Below, piece after piece: positions 28,946-37,243 of a stretch of 64,000 nucleotides of DNA. Source of the DNA: JBBDJG01 sp040880005. GTDB taxonomy: Bacteria; Actinomycetota; Thermoleophilia; Solirubrobacterales; JBBDJG01. The notes below the pieces were generated by a model that did not search any database, was not told where the DNA came from, and worked only from the letters and a program-made list of their open reading frames with translations. The translations under genes and the position numbers were made by a program. The stretch is from NCBI GenBank assembly GCA_040880005.1, contig JBBDJG010000028.1, positions 1-64,000 on the forward strand, given 5' to 3'. Within the stretch, counting starts at the first letter, position 1, and each line of letters starts with the position of its first letter.

Positions 28946-29322
28946 GTGGATCCGGCATTGCGTCCGAGCACGACGCCTACACGTTGTTCCAGCAAGGCGT
29001 GGCGCTGATCTCCGGACGTCATTGGGCACAGGCGGTCGTTCCGCTGGAAAAGGCTCGGCGCCTCGAGCCCGACAAGACGTCGATACGTGAGGCGCTCGGT
29101 CGGGCCCACTTTCATAGCGGTCGCTATCGAGACGCCGCACGCGAGTTCGAGGCGATCGTGGAGCTGAGCCCGACCAACGACTACGCACACTTCTGCCTCG
29201 CTCGTTCGTTCGAGAAGCTCGGCAACCGCATGGCGGCGCGCCGCCACTTCTCGCTTGCCTGCGGGTTGCGTCCCGATCGCTCGGACTACCGCTTGTACCG
29301 CGAGCGCGCTCGGGCAGCCTGA
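28942..29322 (+). CDS. TPR-repeat protein
   Basis: The 126-residue product consists of about three tetratricopeptide-like repeats (YTLFQQGVALISGRHWAQAV; REALGRAHFHSGRYRDAAREF; HFCLARSFEKLGNRMAARRHF). It has no signal peptide or enzyme domain, so it is likely a small protein-interaction adaptor. It is coupled to coaBC by an ATGA overlap and is followed closely by dtd. The partner is unknown. Confidence 0.8.
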   Translation: MSGSGIASEHDAYTLFQQGVALISGRHWAQAVVPLEKARRLEPDKTSIREALGRAHFHSGRYRDAAREFEAIVELSPTNDYAHFCLARSFEKLGNRMAARRHFSLACGLRPDRSDYRLYRERARAA

Positions 29323-29335
29323 CGAAAGACCGTCC

Positions 29336-29773
29336 GTGAAGGCGCTCGTGCAGCGTGTCAGCTCGGCATCGGTCAGCGTCGGCGATGACACCTTGGCGTC
29401 GATCGGAGAGGGACTGGTGGTGCTGGTGGGAGTAGCCGCCAACGACCGCACCGAGCAGGCCGACAAGCTCGCAGCGAAGATTGCGCGCCTGCGCGTGTTC
29501 GACGGCGACGACGGGCGCATGGATCGTTCGCTGCTGGACACCGGCGGCGGCGCCCTGTGCGTGAGTCAGTTCACGCTCTACGCCGACACTCGCAAGGGCC
29601 TGCGGCCGAGCTTCACCGCGGCTGCGGAGCCTGAGCTGGCCGAGCCGGTGTACGAGGAGTTTTGCGATCGGCTGGCGGCGCATGGCGTCGAGGTCCAGCG
29701 TGGCAGGTTCGGCGCTCGCATGAGCGTGGCGCTGGTCAACGAGGGCCCGGTCACGTTGTTGCTCGAAACATAG
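29336..29773 (+). CDS. dtd: D-aminoacyl-tRNA deacylase
   Basis: The 145-residue protein starts KALVQRVSSASVSVGD and carries the DTD motifs SQFTLYADTRKGLRPSF near residue 78 and NEGPVTLLLET at the end, which together form the D-amino-acid specific pocket. It removes D-amino acids and glycine wrongly attached to tRNA. The start is GTG 29336, where the family begins. Confidence 0.95.
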   Translation: MKALVQRVSSASVSVGDDTLASIGEGLVVLVGVAANDRTEQADKLAAKIARLRVFDGDDGRMDRSLLDTGGGALCVSQFTLYADTRKGLRPSFTAAAEPELAEPVYEEFCDRLAAHGVEVQRGRFGARMSVALVNEGPVTLLLET

Positions 29774-29814
29774 GCCGACTCGCGCTACGCCGCCTGCGGT
29801 GGCTTGCGCGGTCG

Positions 29815-29892
29815 GGAACTCTGAGGGCACGGACACCGAGCCCTGGGAGTTCCCGGTTTTCGCGTTTAAGCGAAAACCGGAAATATTCTGCG
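29815..29892 (-). repeat. PAL1 palindromic element between dtd and rimP
   Basis: The core is an 11-bp perfect stem (CCGGTTTTCGC with GCGAAAACCGG). A second hairpin beside it pairs GGGAACTC-GGGC with GCCC-GAGTTCCC. On the reverse strand the core is again 22 bp between ATTTCCG and CGGGAACTCC, and is open as ISGFRLNAKTGNSQG. Just after it, CTGCGCCACCCG is directly repeated 24 bp apart. Confidence 0.85.
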
Positions 29893-29962
29893 CCACCCGT
29901 CCGAGATGCCGCTGCGCCACCCGCACGCCCCGACGTCGCCTGCAGCGGACCGCCCGTCGACG

Positions 29963-29991
29963 CTTTGAAGCGGGGTTTGTGCCGCTATACT
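29963..29991 (+). promoter_or_regulatory. Promoter of the rimP-nusA-infB operon
   Basis: CTTTGA (29963-29968) and TATACT (29986-29991) are spaced by 17 bases. The next 100 bases hold no gene but two hairpins, the second being an intrinsic terminator, followed by rimP. Confidence 0.65.
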
Positions 29992-30047
29992 CCTGCTTCG
30001 CAAAGTTTCAAGGAGACCTGCGGTCCGAGTCGGGCCGCAAACACTGG

Positions 30048-30072
30048 AAGTGGGCCTCCGCCCACTTTTTTT
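30048..30072 (+). terminator. Leader attenuator ahead of rimP
   Basis: AAGTGGGC-CTCC-GCCCACTT is an 8-bp perfect stem followed directly by a run of T, a textbook intrinsic terminator. It lies after the operon promoter and before the first start codon, so it can end transcription in the leader. A second hairpin (TGCGG...CCGCA, 30019-30039) precedes it and may take part in the switch. Confidence 0.8.
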
Positions 30073-30099
30073 GCGCCAATGACCAAGAGCAGGAGACGA

Positions 30100-30621
30100 G
30101 TGAAGCCCGAATCGAGCGTAAGCGAGAGCACCCGTACGGCGGTTGCGCCGGACGCGGTGGTGGATGAGATCGAAGCACGCCTCGCGCAACTCGAGCCGGA
30201 CCTGGAGCTGCTTGCCGTCGAGGTTGCGCCGACGAGGGGATCGCGCACCGTGCGAATCTTCCTCGACGACCCCGATGGCGTGACCCACGAAACGTGCGCT
30301 CGCGTCACCGGACATCTCGCCGACCTGCTGCGTGAGTACTCGGTCGAGGTTTCCTCACCGGGGCCCCAGCGTCCGCTGAGCAAGCCTGCGCACTTCCGGC
30401 GCTTCATCGGCAGCCGGGCGAGAGTCAGAACTGATGAGGCGATCGATGGTCGCAGTGACTTCAAGGGCGAGCTGATAACCGCAGACGACGAGGGCGTGAC
30501 GCTCGCAGGCGAGTGGGGGACGGTCACGATCGACTACGAGCGCGTTCGGCGAGCCAACCTGCTCGCGGGTGGAGATGCGGTGAGCCGTCAGAGCAAGCGA
30601 CCTTCTGGAGGGCTGGAGTGA
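30100..30621 (+). CDS. rimP: Ribosome maturation factor RimP
   Basis: The 173-residue product has the N-terminal RimP domain (LELLAVEVAPTRGSRTVRIFLDD; THETCARVTGHLADLL) and the core signature EVSSPGPQRPLSKPAHFRRF, then an SH3-like C-terminal domain. It assists 30S subunit assembly. I chose GTG 30100 because AGGAG stands just before it. An upstream ATG at 30079 abuts the attenuator and has no ribosome-binding site. The stop overlaps the nusA GTG. Confidence 0.9.
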   Translation: MKPESSVSESTRTAVAPDAVVDEIEARLAQLEPDLELLAVEVAPTRGSRTVRIFLDDPDGVTHETCARVTGHLADLLREYSVEVSSPGPQRPLSKPAHFRRFIGSRARVRTDEAIDGRSDFKGELITADDEGVTLAGEWGTVTIDYERVRRANLLAGGDAVSRQSKRPSGGLE

Positions 30622-32183
30622 GCAAAGAGATCGTGGAAGCCGTTCACGCGTTGGAGCGCGAGAAGGGGATTTCGTCTGAGCGGCTCATGCTCGCGCTGGA
30701 GGACGCCCTGCTTTCGGCGTACAAGAAGACCGAGAACTCTGCGCGCTACGCGCGCGTCGACATGGATCGCGACTCGGGCGACTTCCGCGTGTTCGAGCTG
30801 ATCCTTCCCGCCGACCTCGAGGAGCAGCTGATCGAAGAGGCGATCGTCGAGAAGGAGAAGGAGGAAGAGGAAGCCGGTGGCCCGGTTGATCCCGAAACAG
30901 GCGAGCGCCGCCAGCCCGAGGAGCTGGAGATCGATCTCACCCAGATTCAGCCGCACATGGACAGGGTCAAGCAACGGGATGTGACGCCCGGCGACTTCGG
31001 TCGCATAGCAGCGCAGACTGCGAAGCAAGTGATCCTGCAGCGAATCCGCGAAGCCGAGCGCGACATGATGTTCGACGAGTATCAGGACCGCGTTGGTGAG
31101 ATGATCACTGGCATCATCCAGCAGTCCGACTCGCGCTACACACTCGTGCAGCTACGCGAGCGTGTCGAGGCGCTGCTGCCCAAGTCCGAGCAGGTCGACA
31201 ACGAGCGCTACGACCACGGCATGCGGGTCAAGGCCGTGATCACGGAAGTGTCGGGATCGACCAAGGGCCCGAGCATCATCGTCTCGCGCCGTAGCCCCGA
31301 GCTGATCAAGAAGCTGTTCGAGCTGGAGGTTCCCGAGGTCGCGGACAGCTTGGTGGAGATCGTCAATGTCGCGCGTGAACCGGGTTACCGATCGAAGATC
31401 GCCGTTATCTCCCACACCGATGGAGTGGACCCGGTGGGTGCCTGTGTCGGACCACGTGGATCCCGCGTGCGCATGGTCGTATCCGAGCTACGTGGCGAGA
31501 AGATCGACATCATCCCCTTCAACGACGAGCCTGCGCGGTTCGTTGCCAAGGCTCTGTCGCCCGCTCGTGTGCGCGAGGTGCTGGTTGACGACGAGAACAA
31601 ACAGGCGACCGTCGTCGTTCCCGACGATCAGCTCTCACTCGCGATCGGCAAGGAAGGGCAGAACGCGCGGCTCGCCGCTCGCCTGACCGGCTGGCGGGTC
31701 GACATCAAGTCCGAGAGCGAGTTCGCCGAAGTGGAGGCCGACCTGGGCATCGAGTCCGAAGAGGAGGTCTCCGGTCGCTGCGCGGCCGTGCTGGGCTCCG
31801 GCAAGCGCTGCCCGAACGCCGCGCTGCCCAGCTCTCGCTACTGCGGCCTGCCGGCCCACCAGGAGCTGGCCGACCAGGAGGGCGACCGAGTTGGCGGCGC
31901 GGAGGCCCCCGAGCCCGACGAGGACTCCGGCGAGCCCGAGACCGCCGTCGAAGCCAGCGAGGCGGTTGAAGAAGCCGAGGCCGAGGCCGTGGAGGAAGTC
32001 GTCGAGGCGGCTGTTGAAGAAACCGTCGAGGAAGCGCTTGTGGAGGCGGTAATCGAGGAAGTCGTGGAAGAGGCCGTCGAGGAAGCAGCGGAGGAGGCTG
32101 CCGCGGAGGCACCGGAGGCGCCGGCAGCCGACACGGAAGCGCAGCGGCCCGGCGGCGACGGCGAGGCCGAAACGGAGCGCTGA
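30618..32183 (+). CDS. nusA: Transcription factor NusA with zinc-knuckle-like motif and acidic tail
   Basis: The N-terminal RNA-polymerase-binding domain, an S1 domain and two KH domains are present (GACVGPRGSRVRMVVSEL; LAIGKEGQNARLAARLTGW). NusA controls pausing, termination and antitermination. After the KH domains, residues about 388-415 contain CAAVLGSGKRC and SSRYCGLPAH, spaced like a small C-C-C-H zinc knuckle. About 100 residues of Glu/Ala/Val repeats follow (EEVVEAAVEETVEEALVEA). Neither part is in the usual actinobacterial NusA. The start is GTG, overlapping the rimP stop. No ylxR lies between it and infB. Confidence 0.95.
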   Translation: MSKEIVEAVHALEREKGISSERLMLALEDALLSAYKKTENSARYARVDMDRDSGDFRVFELILPADLEEQLIEEAIVEKEKEEEEAGGPVDPETGERRQPEELEIDLTQIQPHMDRVKQRDVTPGDFGRIAAQTAKQVILQRIREAERDMMFDEYQDRVGEMITGIIQQSDSRYTLVQLRERVEALLPKSEQVDNERYDHGMRVKAVITEVSGSTKGPSIIVSRRSPELIKKLFELEVPEVADSLVEIVNVAREPGYRSKIAVISHTDGVDPVGACVGPRGSRVRMVVSELRGEKIDIIPFNDEPARFVAKALSPARVREVLVDDENKQATVVVPDDQLSLAIGKEGQNARLAARLTGWRVDIKSESEFAEVEADLGIESEEEVSGRCAAVLGSGKRCPNAALPSSRYCGLPAHQELADQEGDRVGGAEAPEPDEDSGEPETAVEASEAVEEAEAEAVEEVVEAAVEETVEEALVEAVIEEVVEEAVEEAAEEAAAEAPEAPAADTEAQRPGGDGEAETER

Positions 32184-32186
32184 TAG

Positions 32187-34592
32187 GTGGCGAAGAAGCG
32201 CGTCTACGAGATCGCCAAGGAGCGCGGGCTCGCAAGCAAGGATCTGCTCGCGAAACTTCGTGAGGCGGGCCTCGACGTGAAAGCGGCTGCGTCAACCGTC
32301 GACGAAAAGGACGCGCTCGCAGCGCTGAAAGGCACCAAGAAGGCAGCGCAGCCGAAGGCGAAGGCACCGACACGCAAGACCGCCACCAAAGCGCCCGCCA
32401 AGGCCGTGAGAGCAGCCAAGGCAGCCAAGGCAACAAAGGCAGCAACCACGAAGGCCGCCAAGACTGCGAAAACGACGAAGGCCGCCAAAGCAACAAAGGC
32501 CGCAACAAAGGCCGCAACCAAGGTCGCGAAGCCGGCCGGCAACGCAAAGGCGGAACGCGACGGTCCGGCCGCCGCGCCCGTGCCGCCACCGGCGACGGCC
32601 CAGCCAAACGGACAGGGCGGCGCGCCACCGCGCCCGAAGCGCACTGTCGCGGCCGAGCGCACCGGGTCGGTGCCGACGCGACGGCGCCGGGTAGTGATCG
32701 ACTCGCAGGCTTCACGCCGCCAGCAAGGAGGCGGCCCTCCGCAGCAACAGCAGCAACGCCGACGGCGAAGCCGGGGCCGCGGAGCGCCACCGCCGGAACC
32801 TTCGGAAGCGCCGACGGCGACCGCCGTTGCCGCGCCGGAGGCGGTGCGAGTCCCGTCGGGCTCGACCGTGCGCGAGGTGGCCGAGCACTTGGGGCTCCAG
32901 ACGGCCGAAGTGATCAAGAAGTTGATGTCGATGGGCGAGATGGCAACGCTCACCCAGACGCTCTCCGACGAAGCGATCGGCGTGCTTGCCAACGAGTTCG
33001 ACAGGGAGGTCGAGGTCGTGAGCATGGCTGCAGAGGATGCCGAGCTTGCGGTTGTCGATGCGGAGAAGGACCTCGTCCCGCGCCCGCCGGTGGTGACGAT
33101 CATGGGACACGTCGATCACGGCAAGACGTCGCTCCTGGATGCGATTCGTGAGACGGAAGTTGTGGCCGGAGAGGCGGGAGGCATCACGCAACACATCGGC
33201 GCCTACCAGGTCCACCACAGCGACAAGCTCGTGACGTTTCTCGACACTCCCGGCCACGAAGCGTTCACCGCAATGCGAGCTCGCGGAGCCAAGGTGACCG
33301 ACATCGCTGTGATCGTCGTCGCGGCGGACGATGGAGTGATGCCGCAGACGACGGAGGCGATCGATCACGCGAAAGCGGCCGGAGTTCCGTCGATCATCGC
33401 CGTCAACAAGATCGACAAGGAAGGCGCGCAACCCGATCGCGTGCGCAATGAGCTGGCGGCTCAGAGCCTGACGCCCGAAGAGTGGGGCGGCGAGACCGTC
33501 TATTGCGACGTGTCGGCCAAGACCAAACAGGGCCTCGACCATCTGCTCGACATGATCCTGCTGGTGGCGGAGGTGGAGGAGCTGAAGGCCAACAAGAACG
33601 TCTCGGCTAGTGGCACGGTGATCGAGTCGCAGCTCGACCCCGGGCGCGGCCCGGTGGTCACGGTCCTGGTCCAGCGCGGCACGTTGCGAATGGGCGACGC
33701 GCTCGTGGCGGGCGCGCATGCCGGACGGGTGCGGGCCATGCATAACTTCGTCGGCACGCGGATCGACGAAGCGCTTCCGGGCGAGCCCGCCGAGGTGCTC
33801 GGCTTTGACAGCGGGCCCGATGCCGGCGAGGCGGTGCGAGTCGTCGAATCCGACAAGGAAGCGCGCCAGCTCGCCGAGGAGCGGGGACATCGGTTGAAGA
33901 CGGAGGCCCTCGCCCGTCGCCAGCGCGCCGCTGTCAGTCTCGAGGACGTCTTCGAGCGGGTCAAGGAGGGCAAGACCACGGAGTTGAACCTGATCGTCAA
34001 GGCGGACGTTGCCGGATCGCTCGAAGCGATCCAGGACGAGATCGCCAAGCTCCCCGATCAAGACATCACGATCCACATCATCCATACCGGCATCGGGGGT
34101 ATCTCGGAGTCGGACGTAATGTTGGCGGCGGCGTCCGGCGCGGTGATCATCGGGTTCAACGTGCGCCCGCTCGCGGAGGCAAAGACGCTTGCCGATCGCG
34201 AAGGCGTCGATGTGCGCACCTACACGGTGATCTACCGCGTCACGGAGGAGCTGCGGGCGGCGATGCAGGGAATGCTCGAGCCCGAAGAGGTCGAGCAGTC
34301 GCTGGGGATGGCCGAGGTGCGGAACCTCTTCAAGGCCTCCAAGGTCGGCACGATCGCCGGCTGTCACGTCACGCAGGGCAAGATCGTCAGGTCTGCGAAG
34401 GCACGCCTGGTTCGCGACGGCACAATCGTCAACGAAGGAAGGATCTCCTCCTTGAAGCGCTTCAAGGAGGACGCGAGGGAGGTCGAGGAAGGCTTCGAGT
34501 GCGGCATCACGCTCGAGGACTTCCAGGACGTCAAGGTCGATGACGTGATCGAGGCGTACGAAACCAAGAAGGTCGAGCGCAAGCTCGCATAG
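32187..34592 (+). CDS. infB: Translation initiation factor IF-2
   Basis: The 801-residue GTPase starts with the small IF2N domain (RVYEIAKERGLASKDLLAKL). A low-complexity Lys/Ala/Thr stretch (about residues 45-130) resembling histone H1 tails follows, then a second IF2N (VREVAEHLGLQTAEVIKKL). The G domain has GHVDHGKTSLLD, DTPGHEAF and NKIDKE. The C-terminal domains bind initiator tRNA. The start is GTG, three bases after the nusA stop. Confidence 0.97.
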   Translation: MAKKRVYEIAKERGLASKDLLAKLREAGLDVKAAASTVDEKDALAALKGTKKAAQPKAKAPTRKTATKAPAKAVRAAKAAKATKAATTKAAKTAKTTKAAKATKAATKAATKVAKPAGNAKAERDGPAAAPVPPPATAQPNGQGGAPPRPKRTVAAERTGSVPTRRRRVVIDSQASRRQQGGGPPQQQQQRRRRSRGRGAPPPEPSEAPTATAVAAPEAVRVPSGSTVREVAEHLGLQTAEVIKKLMSMGEMATLTQTLSDEAIGVLANEFDREVEVVSMAAEDAELAVVDAEKDLVPRPPVVTIMGHVDHGKTSLLDAIRETEVVAGEAGGITQHIGAYQVHHSDKLVTFLDTPGHEAFTAMRARGAKVTDIAVIVVAADDGVMPQTTEAIDHAKAAGVPSIIAVNKIDKEGAQPDRVRNELAAQSLTPEEWGGETVYCDVSAKTKQGLDHLLDMILLVAEVEELKANKNVSASGTVIESQLDPGRGPVVTVLVQRGTLRMGDALVAGAHAGRVRAMHNFVGTRIDEALPGEPAEVLGFDSGPDAGEAVRVVESDKEARQLAEERGHRLKTEALARRQRAAVSLEDVFERVKEGKTTELNLIVKADVAGSLEAIQDEIAKLPDQDITIHIIHTGIGGISESDVMLAAASGAVIIGFNVRPLAEAKTLADREGVDVRTYTVIYRVTEELRAAMQGMLEPEEVEQSLGMAEVRNLFKASKVGTIAGCHVTQGKIVRSAKARLVRDGTIVNEGRISSLKRFKEDAREVEEGFECGITLEDFQDVKVDDVIEAYETKKVERKLA

Positions 34593-34601
34593 CCGGCGGC
34601 G

Positions 34602-34901
34602 GTGCCGTTCCTAGCGGCGATAACGGTTTACCTGCATTTCGACGACAACGGAAGCCTCAAAGGCAAGCGCAAGGAACTCGTATCGCTACGTTCGGTGCTG
34701 AACCGAAGATTTGGCGCGGCGGTCGCCGAGGTCGACCATCACGACCTGTGGCAGCGCTCAACGCTGGTACTGGCGCTGGTGGGGTCGTCGCACACCGATC
34801 TCGACCACCTCGTCGATGGAGTTGAGCGCTATCTGCTGAGCCGGCATCCCGAATCGGTGCGGATCGAGCGCCGGCTCGTCTCGTTCGAGGACCTCTCATA
34901 G
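34602..34901 (+). CDS. ylxP: DUF503 protein (YlxP-like)
   Basis: The 99-residue product has the DUF503 pattern: an N-terminal strand (AAITVYLHF), SLKGKRKELVSLRSVLNRRFGAAVAEVDHHDLWQRSTL and a C-terminal helix-strand. The family sits between infB and rbfA in many Gram-positive bacteria. It is small and basic, with a proposed link to ribosome assembly but no established function. The GTG start is nine bases after infB. Confidence 0.88.
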   Translation: MPFLAAITVYLHFDDNGSLKGKRKELVSLRSVLNRRFGAAVAEVDHHDLWQRSTLVLALVGSSHTDLDHLVDGVERYLLSRHPESVRIERRLVSFEDLS

Positions 34902-34983
34902 GCGCGTTGCCGCGCGGGTGCCTCGGGGCTTCGGATATAGTCGAACGGGGTCGCAAGGGGGCTGGCGCGCGAGGCTGATTGCT

Positions 34984-35325
34984 ATGGGCAAAGAAAGGAT
35001 GCGAAAGGTCAATGAGGCTATGCGCGAGGTCCTTGGCATGGCGATAGCCACGGAACTGAAGGATCCACGGGTTGGGTTCGTGACCGTTACGTCCGTGGAC
35101 ACGAGCCCTGATCTACGCCATGCGCATGTCTATGTGAGCGTACTGGGGGATGAGCAGCAGCGCGCGGAGACTCTCGACGGCCTCGGCTCCTCGCACGGAT
35201 ACCTACAGTTCAGAGTGGCTTCGGAGCTGCGACTCAAGAACACTCCGCAGCTCGACTTTCGCTATGACGAAAGCGTGGACCGTGGAATGCGCATCGGCCG
35301 GCTTCTCCAAGGAGACGCCGAGTGA
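34984..35325 (+). CDS. rbfA: Ribosome-binding factor A
   Basis: The 113-residue product has the KH-like RbfA fold (RMRKVNEAMREVLGMAIATELKDPRVGFVTVT; DLRHAHVYVSVLG; PQLDFRYDESVDRGMRIGRLL). It helps 16S rRNA 5' processing and 30S maturation. The ATG at 34984 gives the usual start. A TATAGT at 34936-34941 could be an internal promoter. The stop overlaps the nrnA GTG. Confidence 0.95.
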   Translation: MGKERMRKVNEAMREVLGMAIATELKDPRVGFVTVTSVDTSPDLRHAHVYVSVLGDEQQRAETLDGLGSSHGYLQFRVASELRLKNTPQLDFRYDESVDRGMRIGRLLQGDAE

Positions 35326-36317
35326 GTGTGGATACCGCGACCGAGCGCGCCCGGGTGGTGGCCGAGCTGCGCTCCGCGGACAGACTGCTCGTCACCACGC
35401 ACGAGAATCCCGACGGAGACGCTCTCGGATCACTTGTCGCGATGCACGAGATCTTGAAGCAGCTAGGCAAGGACTCGGTGATGTTCATGTCGGAGGAGGA
35501 CTTCCCGCTGCCCTACGAGTATCGCCAGCTGCCCCTGGCAGACGTTGAGCACGATCTTCCCGCCGACGCGGACCAGCGCACGATCGTGTTTCTGGACTGC
35601 GGCAATATCGATCGTATGCCCGTCAACTTCCTCAAGCGGGAGGACGCGCACATCGTCAACATCGATCACCATCACGACAACACACGTTTCGGCACGGCCA
35701 ATCTCGTCATCGGTAGCGCTTCCTGCACGACCGAGATCATCTATGGGCTTACACGCGACCTCGAGATCGAACTGACAGCTTCGATCGCGGAAGCACTGTA
35801 TGTGGGGCTCGTGACCGACACCGGCAAGTTTCAATACGAGAACACGACTGCCGAGTCGCACCGCATGGCTGCGGAGCTGATCGAGTCCGGCGTGGACGTG
35901 CACCGCGTCTTCCGCACGCTGTACGAGGACGTGCCGTTCCCCAAGCTCGCGCTGCTGGCGCGTGTGCTGTCGCGGGTCGAGCGTCACGATGACGGCCTGC
36001 TCGCGATCTCCTACATCGAGCGCTTGGACTACGAGGAGACCGGCGCCGACGAGAGCTTTTCCGAGGGAATCGTCGATCATCTGCGTGCGCTGCAAGGAAC
36101 GCAGCTGGCGGCGCTCGCGCGGGCGCAGCTCAAGGAGGGGCGTGAGCGTCTCTGGAAGGTCAGTCTGCGCGCGGGCAGCGATCGCGTCGACGTCAGCGCG
36201 ATCGCTCGCGAGCAGGGCGGCGGGGGCCATCAGCAGGCGGCCGGCTTCGCGACCGAGTTGTCGCACGAGGAGCTGGTGCGGTTTCTGCTCGACGAGGTGA
36301 ACGCGCAGCTCCGATGA
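35322..36317 (+). CDS. nrnA: DHH-family bifunctional oligoribonuclease / PAP phosphatase
   Basis: The 331-residue product carries the DHH motifs THENPDGDALGS near residue 27, FLDCGNIDRM, and NIDHHHDNTRFGTAN near residue 112. The C-terminal DHHA1 part has GGGGHQQAAGF. NrnA degrades short RNAs and pAp with manganese. Its place between rbfA and truB is standard for Gram-positive bacteria. Confidence 0.95.
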   Translation: MSVDTATERARVVAELRSADRLLVTTHENPDGDALGSLVAMHEILKQLGKDSVMFMSEEDFPLPYEYRQLPLADVEHDLPADADQRTIVFLDCGNIDRMPVNFLKREDAHIVNIDHHHDNTRFGTANLVIGSASCTTEIIYGLTRDLEIELTASIAEALYVGLVTDTGKFQYENTTAESHRMAAELIESGVDVHRVFRTLYEDVPFPKLALLARVLSRVERHDDGLLAISYIERLDYEETGADESFSEGIVDHLRALQGTQLAALARAQLKEGRERLWKVSLRAGSDRVDVSAIAREQGGGGHQQAAGFATELSHEELVRFLLDEVNAQLR

Positions 36318-36376
36318 GAGCCGGCGGCACGGTGAGCGCACCGCAGAGCGCGCGGCCAACTGCTTGACTTCGACTC

Positions 36377-37243
36377 ATGCAAGCGAACGCGAGTGCGTGT
36401 GGTGTGCTGCTGGTGGCAAAGCCCGTCGGCATCAGCTCACACGATGTTGTCGAGCGCATTCGCCGTGCGCCTGTGGCGAGAGGTGCGCGGGTCGGACACA
36501 CCGGTACGCTCGATCCATTCGCGAGCGGCCTGCTGCTGATCGTGATCGGAAGGGCCACGCGCTTTCAGCGCTATCTGGTCGGCCTGCCGAAGTCCTATCG
36601 CGCGGTCGCGCGCTTCGGCGTGCGCTCCGACACCGGCGATCCGACCGGTACGCTGACGGCGACCGGGAGCACGACGAACGAGCACGACGTTCGCGAGGCG
36701 CTTGCGCCGCTCACCGGTGAAATCAGCCAGCGGGTGCCGATGGCGTCGGCCGTCAAGGTCGGCGGTGAGCGCTTGTATCGCAAAGCACGGCGCGGTGAGA
36801 CGGTCGAGACGCCGGTCCGCACGATCACGATCGAGCGGCTCGACCTGGTCGAATTCGACGAGACCGACCAGCGCGCGACGCTCGAGATCGACTGCTCGAG
36901 CGGCACCTACGTGCGCCGGCTCGTGCAGGATCTCGGCGAGGCATGCGCCACCGGCGCCCACTGCGAAACGCTCGTTCGCACAGCGGTGGGGCCGTTCTCG
37001 CTCGAGGACGCCGACGAGCGCAATCTGATCGACTTGGCGCATGCTCTCTCGTTTTTGCCCGAACGTGCCCTCTCGTCCGAGGAGGCCGAGCGTGTGCGGC
37101 ACGGCGTGGCATTGCCGGCGAACGGCGAGATAGACGCTGATGGCGGGCCCGTTCGCCTCACGGGGAACGGCCGGCTCATAGCCGTCGCGGAGCGCGATGA
37201 TCGGACGCTCAAGCCGGTGACAGTGATACCCGAGGGCGAATGA
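36377..37243 (+). CDS. truB: tRNA pseudouridine-55 synthase
   Basis: The 288-residue enzyme begins with GVLLVAKPVGISSHDVVERIRR and carries the catalytic aspartate in GHTGTLDPFASGLL near residue 45. RVPMASAVKVGGERLYRKARRGE and CSSGTYVRRLVQDLGEACATGAHC are further TruB signatures. It makes pseudouridine in the T loop of tRNA. The stop overlaps ribF. Confidence 0.96.
   Translation: MQANASACGVLLVAKPVGISSHDVVERIRRAPVARGARVGHTGTLDPFASGLLLIVIGRATRFQRYLVGLPKSYRAVARFGVRSDTGDPTGTLTATGSTTNEHDVREALAPLTGEISQRVPMASAVKVGGERLYRKARRGETVETPVRTITIERLDLVEFDETDQRATLEIDCSSGTYVRRLVQDLGEACATGAHCETLVRTAVGPFSLEDADERNLIDLAHALSFLPERALSSEEAERVRHGVALPANGEIDADGGPVRLTGNGRLIAVAERDDRTLKPVTVIPEGE

Noticed and set aside
29960..30072. 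The terminator before rimP as simply the end of the dtd transcript
   Set aside because: A promoter-like CTTTGA-N17-TATACT lies between dtd and the terminator, so an attenuator is the better reading, although both could be true.
32340..32580. Repeated AAGGC/AAAGCC units in infB that look like a tandem repeat array
   Set aside because: They are codons for the Lys/Ala-rich linker that is normal in high-GC IF2 genes.
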